NCBI GenBank assembly: GCA_947629875.1 | Contig: CANRFK010000080.1 | Coordinates: forward strand, 1-6,499 | From: an uncultured Clostridia bacterium | GTDB taxonomy: Bacteria > Bacillota > Clostridia > Christensenellales > Borkfalkiaceae | DNA: 6,499 nt | Direction of reading: 5' to 3' | Part shown: positions 1 through 5,621 of the stretch, piece after piece | Layout: each line of letters starts with the position of its first letter | Position numbering within the stretch: position 1 is the stretch's first letter | Program-made: the position numbers and the translations under genes | The notes under the pieces: model-generated | The model's input: the letters and a program-made list of their open reading frames with translations, nothing else | Told to the model about the DNA's origin: nothing | Database searches by the model: none

Positions 1-540
1 GAGGGCGGCGTGTATCTCTCGGCGCTGTTTTTTTATGAAGAACTCCCCGCGCGCCGCGCCTTCGAGGTGATGGCGCATTCCGCCGTCGCCGTCTGCCGTA
101 CGGCGGAACATTTCGGCGTACAGCCCGAGATCAAGTGGGCGAACGACGTGCTCGTCGGCCATAAAAAGCTGTGCGGCATCCTCATCGAGAACGGCGTGAA
201 GGGGGAATTGCTCGATCACAGCATCATCGGCATCGGGCTCAACGCCGAAAACGACGTCTCCGCGCTCGGCGGCATCGCCGTAAGCCTTTCCGAGGCGGCG
301 GGGCGGCGGGTCACGGCGGACGAAGCGCGCGAAAAACTCATCGCAGAACTTCTCCGCCCGAGCACCTTTGCAGATTACCTTGCCCGCGTCAAGTTTTTGG
401 GGCGCGAGGTCACGGTGGAGGAAAACGGACGCACCTACCGCGCCGTGGCGGAGGAAATTCTGCCCGACGGCCGCCTCGCCGTGAGAACCGCGGCGGGCAC
501 CTTCCGCCTCTCCGCTGCCGAAATCACCTTAAAATTGTGA
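1..540 (+). CDS. birA: Biotin--[acetyl-CoA-carboxylase] ligase, C-terminal part (5' end outside window)
   Basis: The frame is open from base 1 and ends at TGA 538-540, giving 179 residues; the N-terminal part lies upstream. The enzyme activates biotin with ATP to biotinyl-AMP and transfers it to the lysine of biotin carboxyl carrier protein in the cytosol. What shows this: the segment opening GGVYLS, then KWANDVLV (family KWPNDV, with the Pro replaced by Ala), KLCGILIE (family KLAGIL.E, carrying the lysine that contacts biotin/ATP) and IGIGLN, all in the family order. A small C-terminal beta domain (FLGREVTVEENG to the end) matches the SH3-like domain that closes BirA/BPL proteins. The biotin-binding GRGRRG-type loop and any N-terminal DNA-binding domain are not in the window, so whether this is also a repressor cannot be said. 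The next gene starts 7 bp after its stop, so they are probably co-transcribed. Confidence 0.93.
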   Translation, partial: EGGVYLSALFFYEELPARRAFEVMAHSAVAVCRTAEHFGVQPEIKWANDVLVGHKKLCGILIENGVKGELLDHSIIGIGLNAENDVSALGGIAVSLSEAAGRRVTADEAREKLIAELLRPSTFADYLARVKFLGREVTVEENGRTYRAVAEEILPDGRLAVRTAAGTFRLSAAEITLKL

Positions 541-544
541 GGAA
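539..544 (+). promoter_or_regulatory. Ribosome binding site of nnrD overlapping the birA stop
   Basis: GAGGAA lies 3 nt before the ATG at 548 and overlaps the birA TGA (538-540). The spacing is short, but there is no other purine-rich site nearby. The overlap suggests translational coupling of birA and nnrD. Confidence 0.5.
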
Positions 545-547
545 ATC

Positions 548-2002
548 ATGAAATTTGCCTATTCCAACGCACAGATGCGCGAGGCGGACAGAGCCGCCAT
601 AATAGCGGGCACGCCCGAGGAAGTTCTCATGGAACGCGCGGGCGAAGCCCTCGCAGATGCCATGGAGCGCGCCGCGCAGAATTTGAACGTGGGCGATATG
701 CTCTTCGTCTGCGGCGGGGGAAACAACGGGGGCGACGGCTTTGTCGCCGCCCGCATCCTCTCTGAGCGCGGCTACGAGGTCGCCGTTTTGTGCCTTGCAG
801 AGCGCTTTTCCGAGGCCTGCGCCGCCGCAAAGGCGAAGTTCCGCGGCGAAATTTTGGGAAGGACCCCGCGCCGCCGCTATGCCCTCATCGCCGACTGCCT
901 CTTCGGCACGGGGCTCGACCGTGCCCCCGCGGGGGACGCCGCCGCGCTCATCCATTTTATCAACGATAGCGGCGCGTACGTCGTCGCCTGCGACCTGCCG
1001 AGCGGCCTCCAAGCGGGCGGCATCGCCTTTGAGCCCTGCGTCTGTGCCGATGAAACGGTCTCCATGGGTCAGCTCAAACAGGCGCTTCTCCTCGCGGACG
1101 GTGCCGACACGGCGGGCAAAATTTCCGTCGCCGAGATCGGCATTTCCGCCCAAAACGGCGCGGAGGTGTGGGAGGAAGGGGACGTTGCCGCCTTCTTTCC
1201 CAAGCGCAGATCGCACACGCACAAGGGGAGCTACGGCAACGCCTATCTCTTCGCGGGCGGCGCGGTCGCCACGGGAGCGGCGTTCCTCTCGGCGGGCGCC
1301 TGTCTCAAATCGGGTTGCGGCTATACGCGGCTCGCGCTCACGGGCTCCGTCTATCCGCACGCGATCGGTCGGCTTCCCTCCGTCATCTTGCGGGAATTTC
1401 ACGCCATCGACGGCGAAATGCTCGCCGCCGACTGCATCGCGGCGGGCATGGGCTCGGGCGTGAGCGAGCGGCTCTACGCCTACATCGCCGAGCTTCTCTC
1501 CGTCTACACGGGCATTCTCGTGCTCGATGCCGATGCCCTCAACACCGTCGCACAGTACGGCGTGGAGATTTTGAAGGAGAAGTCCTGCCGCGTCATCGTA
1601 ACTCCCCACCCCAAGGAGTTCGCCCGCCTCACGGGCAGGGGCGTCAAAGAACTTCTCTCCGACCCCGTGCATTATGCAGAAGCGTTTGCGCGGCAGTACG
1701 GCGTCACCGTCCTCTTCAAGAACAATCGCAGCGTCATCACCGACGGCACGCGCACGGCAATAAACCTCACGGGTTCGCCCGCGCTCGCCAAGGGGGGAAG
1801 CGGCGATGTGCTCGCAGGGCTGCTTGCGGGCACCTGCGCCCGCGGCGTTCCGCCGTTCGAAGCGGCGTGCGTCGCCTCGTACCTCATGGGAAGAGCGGGG
1901 GAGATCGCCGCAGCCGAGCTCGGGGAGTACTCCGTCAGCGCGTCGGATGTCGTCGACCGACTCCCCGCCGCAATGAGCTCTTTACAGCAAAAAACGCCTT
2001 AA
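548..2002 (+). CDS. nnrD: Bifunctional NAD(P)H-hydrate epimerase / ADP-dependent NAD(P)H-hydrate dehydratase
   Basis: A 484-residue cytosolic repair enzyme. It converts the hydrated, inactive S and R forms of NADHX/NADPHX back to NAD(P)H: the N-terminal YjeF_N (NnrE) half epimerises and the C-terminal YjeF_C (NnrD) half dehydrates using ADP. Seen in the N half: NAQMREAD (7-14), LMERAG (27-32), GGGNNGGDG (56-64), ADCLFGTGL (115-123) and CDLPSG (148-153). In the C half: HKGSYGNAYLFAGG (225-238), GMGSG (300-304), LDADALN (326-332), TPHPKEF (352-358) and AKGGSGDVLAG (414-424), the ribokinase-like nucleotide-binding segment. The length is normal for the fused form and no key motif is missing. The ATG at 548 follows GAGGAA (539-544), which overlaps the birA stop, so it is the second gene of a birA-nnrD operon. 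The gene ends inside a hairpin terminator. Some annotations call such fusions nnrE or yjeF. Confidence 0.96.
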   Translation: MKFAYSNAQMREADRAAIIAGTPEEVLMERAGEALADAMERAAQNLNVGDMLFVCGGGNNGGDGFVAARILSERGYEVAVLCLAERFSEACAAAKAKFRGEILGRTPRRRYALIADCLFGTGLDRAPAGDAAALIHFINDSGAYVVACDLPSGLQAGGIAFEPCVCADETVSMGQLKQALLLADGADTAGKISVAEIGISAQNGAEVWEEGDVAAFFPKRRSHTHKGSYGNAYLFAGGAVATGAAFLSAGACLKSGCGYTRLALTGSVYPHAIGRLPSVILREFHAIDGEMLAADCIAAGMGSGVSERLYAYIAELLSVYTGILVLDADALNTVAQYGVEILKEKSCRVIVTPHPKEFARLTGRGVKELLSDPVHYAEAFARQYGVTVLFKNNRSVITDGTRTAINLTGSPALAKGGSGDVLAGLLAGTCARGVPPFEAACVASYLMGRAGEIAAAELGEYSVSASDVVDRLPAAMSSLQQKTP

Positions 2003-2014
2003 ACGGCGTTTTTT
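1989..2014. terminator. Bidirectional intrinsic terminator between nnrD and the convergent gene
   Basis: A perfect 10-bp inverted repeat: six A plus CGCC (1989-1998), a 6-nt loop (1999-2004), then GGCG plus six T (2005-2014). On the plus strand it gives a GC core followed by a U-run just at the nnrD stop (TAA 2000-2002 lies in the loop and its edge). The symmetry gives the same structure on the minus strand, so it can also stop transcription of the convergent membrane-protein gene that ends at 2053. The GC core is only 4 bp, so its strength is uncertain. Confidence 0.75.
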
Positions 2015-2019
2015 CGAGA

Positions 2020-2046
2020 TATATGAAGTACTATGCGTGACATAAT
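2020..2046 (+). repeat. Dispersed intergenic element, copy 1
   Basis: This 27-nt stretch matches 3995-4021 at 25 of 27 positions (the two differences are A/G). The core GTACTATGCGTGACATAAT (2028-2046) is identical in both copies. It contains an imperfect dyad, TATG-CGTGA-CATA. It lies in the convergent gap, 17 bp after the nnrD stop and just before the end of the minus-strand gene. It has no recognisable function; see the findings. Confidence 0.7.
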
Positions 2047-2052
2047 CGCCCT

Positions 2053-2808
2053 TTATGCATACCCAAACGCGCGGATCATCACCGAGGAGAACAGCAAAAT
2101 GCTGCCCGTGATGAGGTAGTAGGTGGGGAAAAACGTAAAGAGGCTCATCACGAGGAGGAGCGCGCCGCTCACAAAGAACGGGCGGGCGTTTCCCTTGGCG
2201 AACGTGCGGCGGAGCTTTTGCTTGCCCGTCTTGCGCGGGATCTCGCCGCAGATGAGGGGCGAGGGCGTCGTCCCCGTCCGCGTAAAGAGGGCATACACCT
2301 CATCGGCGCGCAGCGTGTCCCGCCCGAAGGATAGGAGCAGTTTCTCGGCCTCGGGCGTCAGCGCATTGCAGGCGACGGTGAACGGCGTTTCGCCGTGCCG
2401 CCGCAGAAGCCGCGCAATGTCGTCGGCGGAGACGGGCTGCATGGTGAAGAGGGGGATGATGAGCTTTCCGTCCGCCTCCACGCCCTCCTCGCTGCAATGC
2501 GCCTCCTTCCCGTCGGCGAGCAGCGCTTGGAGCAGGGCGGCGCGCACGCGTTCCTCCTTTTCGAGGGCGAGGTGCAGCATCAGGGCTTCCCGCTCTTGCC
2601 GCTCCTTCTTGGTGAACAATTTTTTCTTGCGCTTTGCGTAGAAGGCCGTCAGAAGGATGCAGCCCGTTGCGAGGAAGAAGCCGGCGGAGAGGGCGATCGC
2701 CGCCGCGAGCGGCACGCGGAAATACCGCAACAGCCCGAGGGCAAAGAGCCCCATGCACACGCCGTAGAAGATCGCATCCGCGATCATGGGAAAGGTCAAC
2801 TTTTTCAT
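2053..2808 (-). CDS. Four-helix membrane protein with a cytosolic middle domain, possibly a degenerate restriction-endonuclease-like fold
   Basis: I do not recognise a named family. With the ATG at 2808 it has 251 residues. Two hydrophobic helices come first (about 9-30 and 33-57), then a very basic stretch KRKKK (59-63) that by the positive-inside rule is cytosolic, then a charged, helix-rich linker (64-105). A soluble domain follows (about 106-190), then a basic stretch (192-209) and two more helices (about 210-228 and 230-248). In the soluble domain, GKLIIPLFTMQPVSADDIARLL followed by FTVACNALTPEAEKLLLS and ADEVYALF recalls the strand-helix pattern of Mrr/type IV restriction-endonuclease-like domains, but the catalytic D...E/QxK residues are not apparent. 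An in-frame GTG at 2835 would add nine residues; neither start has a good Shine-Dalgarno site, and ATG followed by KK was preferred. It is divergent from nadD and convergent with nnrD, so it is a single-gene unit. Confidence 0.75.
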   Translation of the reverse strand: MKKLTFPMIADAIFYGVCMGLFALGLLRYFRVPLAAAIALSAGFFLATGCILLTAFYAKRKKKLFTKKERQEREALMLHLALEKEERVRAALLQALLADGKEAHCSEEGVEADGKLIIPLFTMQPVSADDIARLLRRHGETPFTVACNALTPEAEKLLLSFGRDTLRADEVYALFTRTGTTPSPLICGEIPRKTGKQKLRRTFAKGNARPFFVSGALLLVMSLFTFFPTYYLITGSILLFSSVMIRAFGYA

Positions 2809-2844
2809 GGCAGGGATTTTTGACGGAAAACGCACAACTTAAAC

Positions 2845-2873
2845 TTGCGGAGACCAAAAAAGTATTGTATAAT
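2845..2873 (+). promoter_or_regulatory. Promoter of nadD-yqeK-(rsfS), -35 TTGCGG and -10 TATAAT
   Basis: TTGCGG (2845-2850), a 17-bp spacer and a perfect TATAAT (2868-2873). The -35 matches consensus at only 3 of 6 positions. The -10 and its upstream bases (TATTGTATAAT, 2863-2873) are identical to those of the secA promoter. The upstream gene is divergent, so nadD needs a promoter here. Only six bases separate the -10 from the nadD ATG, placing the expected transcript start at or within a base or two of the start codon. Confidence 0.75.
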
Positions 2874-2879
2874 GGGAGT

Positions 2880-4001
2880 ATGAAAATCGCGCTCTTCGGG
2901 GGTTCGTTCGACCCCATCCATTCCGAACATGTCCGCCTCGTCCGCGCCGCGCAGGAAGCGCTCGCGCTCGACAAGGTGTTTGTCATCCCGTCCTTCCGCG
3001 CGCCGCACAAGCAGTTCGGGGCGGTGGCGACGGGCGAAGAGCGCTTCGAAATGTGCAAAATCGCCCTTGCGGAGCTGAACTATGCCGAGGCGAGCGACTA
3101 TGAGCTGAAAAAGGGCGGCACAAGCTACACCTATCTCACCTGCCGCGCCTTCCGCGCGCGCTTCCCCGGAGCCGAGCTCTTTTTCCTCGTCGGCGCGGAT
3201 ATGTTGGAGAACTTCTTCCACTGGAGAAACCCCGGGGAGATCCTGAAAAACGCGACCCTCGTCGCGTGCGGCAGAGGGGGCGTGGAGGCCGCGCCGTTGC
3301 ACGAGGCATTCCGCGCGCGCTTCCATACCGATTTTCTCGAACTTCCCTTCATGGGGGAAAGGGTCTCCTCGCAGGCCGTCCGCCTTGCGCTCGCCTTCTC
3401 AAGACCCGCGCCCGCGCTCTCGCCCGCCGTCGTCCAATATATTGAGGAAAAAGGGCTCTACCGCTATCCCGCCATCCCCGCCGCGCTCGCCCTCGAGAAG
3501 GAGGAACGCCGCGAACACAGCTTCCGCGTCGCCGAGATGGCCGTCGCCCGCGCCCGCAGTGCAGGCATTCCCGACGAGAAAGCGCTCCTTGCGGCGGCGC
3601 TCCACGACTGCGGGAAATACGTCCCGCTCTCATCGCCGCTTCTCGGCGGATTTTCTCTGCCCGATTTCGTCCCCGCGCCCGTCGTCCACCAATATACGGG
3701 CGCCTATCTTGCGGAGCACGAATTCCACATAAACGACGGGGAGATCCTCGATGCCATCCGCTACCATGCGAGCGGGCGGGAGGATATGACGCCGCTCGGC
3801 AAGCTCATCTATCTTGCCGATCTCTTGGAGGAAAGCCGCGCCTTCGCGGGGGTAGAGGAGCTCCGCGCGCTCTTTTGGCGCGACCTCGATGAATGTCTGC
3901 TCGCCGCCCTCGAACACCAGCTCGCCTACCTCAAATCGCAGAAAAAACCCGTCTATCCCCTCACGGAGCGGGCATATCTTTGGTTAAAACGCAGTATGTG
4001 A
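2880..4001 (+). CDS. nadD: Fused nicotinate-nucleotide adenylyltransferase (NadD) and HD-domain Ap4A hydrolase (YqeK)
   Basis: A 373-residue two-domain cytosolic protein. Residues 1 to about 195 are NadD, which joins nicotinate mononucleotide and ATP to make deamido-NAD. It shows GGSFDPIHSEH (7-17, nucleotidyltransferase signature), the SDYELKKGGTSYTYLT segment (72-87), FFLVGADML (101-109), FHW (113-115) and SSQAVR (163-168, the place of the usual SSTxIR). Residues from about 205 are YqeK, an HD-superfamily enzyme that splits diadenosine tetraphosphate symmetrically to ADP: H213, HD 242-243 in ALHDCGKY, H270, H296 in RYHASGR and D314 in LADLLEESR form the expected metal-binding set. The start at 2880 is forced, because the signature begins at residue 7 and the next in-frame Met is residue 58. 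In many Firmicutes these are two adjacent genes; here one frame covers both without a stop. Oddities: HxEH in place of the usual HxGH, and no usable Shine-Dalgarno spacing. rsfS follows after 44 bp. Confidence 0.95.
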   Translation: MKIALFGGSFDPIHSEHVRLVRAAQEALALDKVFVIPSFRAPHKQFGAVATGEERFEMCKIALAELNYAEASDYELKKGGTSYTYLTCRAFRARFPGAELFFLVGADMLENFFHWRNPGEILKNATLVACGRGGVEAAPLHEAFRARFHTDFLELPFMGERVSSQAVRLALAFSRPAPALSPAVVQYIEEKGLYRYPAIPAALALEKEERREHSFRVAEMAVARARSAGIPDEKALLAAALHDCGKYVPLSSPLLGGFSLPDFVPAPVVHQYTGAYLAEHEFHINDGEILDAIRYHASGREDMTPLGKLIYLADLLEESRAFAGVEELRALFWRDLDECLLAALEHQLAYLKSQKKPVYPLTERAYLWLKRSM

Positions 4002-4021
4002 GGTACTATGCGTGACATAAT
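3995..4021 (+). repeat. Dispersed intergenic element, copy 2
   Basis: Second copy of the element at 2020-2046 (25 of 27 identical, core 4003-4021 exact). It overlaps the last codons of nadD-yqeK (stop TGA 3999-4001) and sits upstream of rsfS. It contains TACTAT (4004-4009) and CATAAT (4016-4021), both -10-like, but neither has a convincing -35 partner, so a promoter for rsfS is only possible. Confidence 0.7.
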
Positions 4022-4032
4022 AACAATTTTTC

Positions 4033-4038
4033 GGGAGG
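4033..4038 (+). promoter_or_regulatory. Strong Shine-Dalgarno site of rsfS
   Basis: GGGAGG with a 7-nt spacer to the ATG at 4046. It is the best ribosome binding site in the window and contrasts with nadD upstream, which has none at a usable distance. Confidence 0.85.
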
Positions 4039-4045
4039 AAAAAGT

Positions 4046-4396
4046 ATGGAAAGTTACCAAATTGCCAAAGCCGTTGCAAAAGTTCTGTCGGACAAGAAGG
4101 CGCAGGACATCGTCATCCTCAACGTGAGCGATCAGACGGTGGTGTGCAGCTATTTCGTCATCGGGAGCGGCAAGTCCACCACGCAAGTCAGGGCTCTCTG
4201 CGACAACGTCGAGGAGCTCATGAAGAAGAACTACGACCTTGCGCCCGTCCGCACGGAGGGTCTGCGCGAGGGCAGGTGGGGCGTCCTCGACTACGGCGAC
4301 GTCGTCGTGCACGTCTTCAACGAGGAGAGCCGCCTCTTCTACTATCTCGAACGCCTCTGGGACAGCGGCAAGAACGTGGAGCGCTACGAGGAGTAA
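4046..4396 (+). CDS. rsfS: Ribosomal silencing factor RsfS (RsfA/Iojap/DUF143 family)
   Basis: A 116-residue protein of normal family length. RsfS binds ribosomal protein uL14 on the large subunit and blocks joining with the small subunit, lowering translation when nutrients are short. The family signature is clear: KKAQDIVILNVSD (17-29), the strand-rich VVCSYFVIGSG (32-42), then EGLREGRWGVLDYGDVVVHVF (71-91) and RLFYYLERLW (96-105). The start has an excellent Shine-Dalgarno site 7 nt upstream. It lies 44 bp after nadD-yqeK in the same direction, the order conserved in many Firmicutes, so co-transcription is likely, although the intervening repeat element could influence it. It ends 42 bp before the stop of the convergent small membrane-protein gene. 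Confidence 0.96.
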   Translation: MESYQIAKAVAKVLSDKKAQDIVILNVSDQTVVCSYFVIGSGKSTTQVRALCDNVEELMKKNYDLAPVRTEGLREGRWGVLDYGDVVVHVFNEESRLFYYLERLWDSGKNVERYEE

Positions 4397-4438
4397 CGCC
4401 CCGCGCGAAGTCATGCGGCGCCCCGCGCGCCCTTCCGC

Positions 4439-4690
4439 CTATTTGAATTGAATGCGCTTGGGCTCGGTATATTCGGGCTTCGAGCGCTTTTTTTTGCGCT
4501 CCACGATGAAATACACGGGCTCCTGCTCGCGCTTTTTCGCGGGCTTTTTGGGCTTTTCGGCGGGCAGTTTTTTGCCGAGCGTGCGATAGCCGAGAAGGGC
4601 GAGCTTCACGATATGGACGACGATGACGCAGCAAAGAAATAGGATGAGGACATACAAAAATCCCTGTCCCTGCACGGATAAGAGGTTCAT
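4439..4690 (-). CDS. Small single-pass membrane protein with a basic cytosolic tail, function unknown
   Basis: No family is recognised with confidence. From the ATG at 4690 it has 83 residues: a short N-terminus (MNLLSVQGQ), one strongly hydrophobic helix (about 10-33) holding a CC pair, then a Lys/Pro-rich tail with KKPAKKRE and ERKKKR stretches, ending KRIQFK. Basic residues after the helix suggest the tail is in the cytosol, where it could bind nucleic acid or acidic lipid; that is inference. An ATG at 4720 would add ten residues, but the intervening codons (such as AAT, TTG, TTT) look less like coding DNA of this genome. A -10-like TACAAT (plus-strand 4697-4702) lies six bases before the 4690 start, the same spacing as at nadD. 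It is convergent with rsfS and divergent from the DeoC-like gene, so it is a single-gene unit. Confidence 0.7.
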   Translation of the reverse strand: MNLLSVQGQGFLYVLILFLCCVIVVHIVKLALLGYRTLGKKLPAEKPKKPAKKREQEPVYFIVERKKKRSKPEYTEPKRIQFK

Positions 4691-4696
4691 ACCGCC

Positions 4697-4702
4697 ATTG
4701 TA
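4697..4702 (-). promoter_or_regulatory. Possible -10 box of the small membrane-protein gene
   Basis: On the minus strand this reads TACAAT, followed by six bases and then the ATG at 4690, mirroring the nadD arrangement. No good -35 is seen at 16-18 bp, so the call is weak. Confidence 0.35.
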
Positions 4703-4741
4703 AGGCAAAAACACTGTCATAAAATGGGCGGCAAGCGGTTA

Positions 4742-4763
4742 TTTTCCGAAGTTTTCGGGAAAA
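4742..4763 (+). other. Hairpin just upstream of the DeoC-like gene
   Basis: TTTTCCGAA (4742-4750), loop GTT, then TTCGGGAAAA (4754-4763) pair over 9 bp with one bulged G. It lies 9 nt before the ATG at 4773 and includes the only weak Shine-Dalgarno-like bases (GGGAAAA). It may dampen translation, or act as a weak terminator for leftward transcription; neither can be shown from sequence. Confidence 0.35.
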
Positions 4764-4772
4764 ATACGCCGC

Positions 4773-5540
4773 ATGGATACGACTGTCATCTCCGCGGAAG
4801 AGGCCGCGGAATTCGGAGAATTCAAGCGGAGCAGGCGGGAGGCGGAGATCGCGCTCCTGCTCAAAAAGGTCATTCTCGATGCCTCGCGGCGGGAAACCGA
4901 CCGCTACGCGCTGAAAAACGCCTGCGATACCGCCAAAAAATTCGGCGTGTACGGCGTGCTCGTCTCGCCCGTGAACGTCGTCGCGGCACGCAAATTTTTG
5001 GCGGGAAGCGCCTCTGTCGTCGTCTGCCGCATCGGGGGAACGGGGGAGAGCCTTCCCGCCGTCAAGCGCGCCGAGGCAAAGCGCGCCATGCGGCAGGGCG
5101 CAAGGGAGCTGTATCTCTCGCCGTGCTATTCCGCACTTGCGGGCGGGAACGGGGCGTATGTCAGGCGCGAGGTCAAAAAGGTGGGGCGCAGGCTGAAAAA
5201 TTGCGCGCTCTGCGTCTCCCTCGACGACCGGGAACTGGGCGAGGACGACGTCGCGCTCGGCGTGCGGGCGGCCAAGGAGGCCAAAGCGGACGGCGTGTGC
5301 GTCCGCGGCGAGGCGCAGCTCATCCTGCGCGCGCTCACGGCGGGCGCGGGCAAACTCAACGTCCACTGCTGCGGGGTGGAGAACGCCGCACAGCTGCGCA
5401 CCGCCGTCAGGGCGGGGGCGACGCACGCCTGCACCCGCGCATGCACGGAGATCGCCGAAGAGCTGTACGCCACGCTCGGCGACTGCGTCCCGCAGGCAAA
5501 CGCCGACGTCCGCGGGGCGGAGGACGGGGAAGACTTCTGA
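4773..5540 (+). CDS. DeoC-like (deoxyribose-phosphate aldolase fold) protein lacking the catalytic residues
   Basis: A 255-residue cytosolic protein with no signal peptide. From residue about 27 its pattern follows bacterial DeoC, a class I aldolase of about 220 residues with a TIM barrel: LDAS (35-38, family (I/M)DxT), KKFGVYGVLVSPVNV (55-69), VVVCRIGG (82-89), AKRAMRQGARELYLSPCYSALAGG (102-124), ALCVSLDDREL (145-155), AKADGVCVRGE (170-180) and LNVHCCGVENAAQLRTAVRAGA (195-216). At the positions of the catalytic set I read Tyr114 (for Asp102 of E. coli DeoC), Cys147 (Lys137), Cys176 (the Schiff-base Lys167) and His198 (Lys201); only Asp36 (Asp16) remains. So aldolase activity is unlikely, and a binding or new role is possible. 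It has eleven cysteines. The frame is intact, which argues against a dead gene. The ATG at 4773 has only a weak Shine-Dalgarno site. The family assignment is by eye from remembered sequences. Confidence 0.72.
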   Translation: MDTTVISAEEAAEFGEFKRSRREAEIALLLKKVILDASRRETDRYALKNACDTAKKFGVYGVLVSPVNVVAARKFLAGSASVVVCRIGGTGESLPAVKRAEAKRAMRQGARELYLSPCYSALAGGNGAYVRREVKKVGRRLKNCALCVSLDDRELGEDDVALGVRAAKEAKADGVCVRGEAQLILRALTAGAGKLNVHCCGVENAAQLRTAVRAGATHACTRACTEIAEELYATLGDCVPQANADVRGAEDGEDF

Positions 5541-5621
5541 AAAGCGCGTCGAAAAAAGGGGAAGGCCGCGCCCGCCGCAGAGCGCATTGTGAGAATTTCT
5601 TGAAAACGCCCGAAAAACGCT

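Noticed and set aside
524..1672. Long minus-strand open frame opposite nnrD
   Set aside because: It lies antisense to well-supported nnrD motifs; G/C-ending codons remove stops on the other strand. Its translation is low-complexity, rich in Arg, Gly, Asp and Ala.
2864..2873. Symmetric ATTGTATAAT as overlapping divergent promoters for nadD and the minus-strand gene
   Set aside because: The minus-strand reading gives a TACAAT -10 but the expected -35 position (2887-2892) is GC-rich and unlike consensus.
2634..2879. Upstream in-frame extension of nadD
   Set aside because: It would overlap the minus-strand membrane-protein gene, is Arg/Ser-rich, and the NadD signature requires the start at 2880.
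4004..4021. Separate promoter for rsfS inside repeat copy 2 (TACTAT or CATAAT)
   Set aside because: No convincing -35 at 16-18 bp, and copy 1 of the same element precedes no plus-strand gene for over 800 bp.
4397..4431. Direct repeat CGCCCCGCGCG (4397-4407 and 4419-4429) and a 5-bp stem in the rsfS 3' gap
   Set aside because: An 11-bp GC-only repeat in a GC-rich gap is weak evidence, and the stem has no U-run, so no terminator is called.
5581..5600. lac-operator-like string ATTGTGAGAATTTC
   Set aside because: It resembles only one half of a lac-type operator; no inverted partner is present.
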